From: a bacterium
GTDB lineage: Bacteria > Zixibacteria > MSB-5A5 > GN15 > FEB-12
Direction of reading: 5' to 3'
Length of the DNA: 14,413 bases
NCBI GenBank assembly: GCA_030668045.1
Contig: DAOUUR010000015.1
Span: 1-14,413, forward strand
The position numbers and the translations under genes were made by a program. Of this stretch, positions 14,064 to 14,413 are shown one piece after another (position 1 is the stretch's first letter; each line of letters begins with the position of its first letter). The notes beneath the pieces were generated by a model that was not told the origin of the DNA, made no database searches, and saw only the letters and a program-made list of their open reading frames with translations.

Positions 14064-14413
14064 CTACTCGGTTACTTCTCCCGTGTTGATCCGTATCTGG
14101 TGGTGCGACTCTCCGGTCTGCACCTGAATCACGATTTCTGAATCCCGGGTGGTGATATCTTCAAAGAAGAATTCGTACCTGTCGGAACCATCGAGAATTG
14201 CGCTAATGCGGCCAGCGGAAGCAACAAATGGCTCGCCCGATCCAGTCTGTGTATAGCCGCGCGTTGCCAGGTCGGTATGGTCGAAAGCCAGTTCCAGCAC
14301 CGAGGTACTCACCGCCGTGCCTTCAATAATAAGCCTGACCATATTATCTTGCCGCTGCGTTTCTACAAAGCCCTGGACGCCGGGCAAATCAATTTCGTGC
14401 CGTGCGACTACGG
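14064..14413 (-). CDS. unknown protein, C-terminal part only
   Basis: The frame is open from the right edge to a TAG at 14064, so the start lies outside; 116 residues are visible. A TTG at 14387 is in frame but has open, similar sequence before it, and I see no reason to start there. The visible part is Cys-free, rich in strand-like alternation (MVRLIIEGT, SEIVIQVQTG, HHQIRINTGE) and mildly acidic, as in a small beta-sandwich or the end of an extracellular domain. I do not recognise it. It reads in the same direction as the repeat gene, 137 nt upstream of it, so the two may or may not share a transcript. Confidence 0.7.
   Translation of the reverse strand, partial: VVARHEIDLPGVQGFVETQRQDNMVRLIIEGTAVSTSVLELAFDHTDLATRGYTQTGSGEPFVASAGRISAILDGSDRYEFFFEDITTRDSEIVIQVQTGESHHQIRINTGEVTE

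Overview
The window looks like chromosomal DNA from an anaerobic Gram-negative bacterium. A gene block on the + strand encodes flavin/iron-sulfur proteins typical of anaerobic electron bifurcation. A lipobox protein and a secreted protein with a probable C-terminal outer-membrane barrel point to two membranes. Codon use is moderately GC-rich and fairly even along the window. The domain mix (peptidase plus propeller plus barrel, PrsW, solitary SagB-like oxidoreductase) reminds me of FCB-group or candidate-phylum genomes such as Zixibacteria, but that is only an impression. I see no phage, IS, CRISPR, tRNA or rRNA.

Region 1 (1-6320, + strand) is a tight operon of four genes: a NuoF/HydB-like FMN, NADH and Fe-S flavoprotein (5' end cut by the window edge), a NuoG-like protein with a molybdopterin-oxidoreductase fold but no visible Cys/Sec metal ligand, then NfnA and NfnB. 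They are joined by a 4-nt overlap, an 8-nt overlap and a 1-nt gap. Together they look like a ferredoxin/NAD(H)/NADP(H) electron-bifurcating machine that joins the NuoF-NuoG part of Stn- or Hyd-type complexes to a complete NfnAB transhydrogenase.

Region 2 (6321-8109) has a gene-free stretch with a dispersed-type inverted repeat, a small PsbP-like lipoprotein gene with a good intrinsic terminator, and a stand-alone SagB-like nitroreductase-fold gene. The latter converges on a PilZ-domain gene on the - strand (8110-8493).

Region 3 (8645-14413, - strand), in transcription order from the right edge, holds: a partial unknown gene; a membrane-anchored protein made almost wholly of 36 contiguous, gap-free 9-residue repeats; a 980-residue secreted protein (gluzincin metallopeptidase, beta-propeller, probable outer-membrane barrel); and a PrsW-family intramembrane protease whose GTG start overlaps the stop of the barrel gene. 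A strong palindrome and a second competing hairpin lie between the repeat gene and the peptidase gene.

The two most interesting items are the 36 x 9-residue repeat protein, which fits no repeat family I know, and the hybrid NuoF/NuoG/NfnA/NfnB operon.
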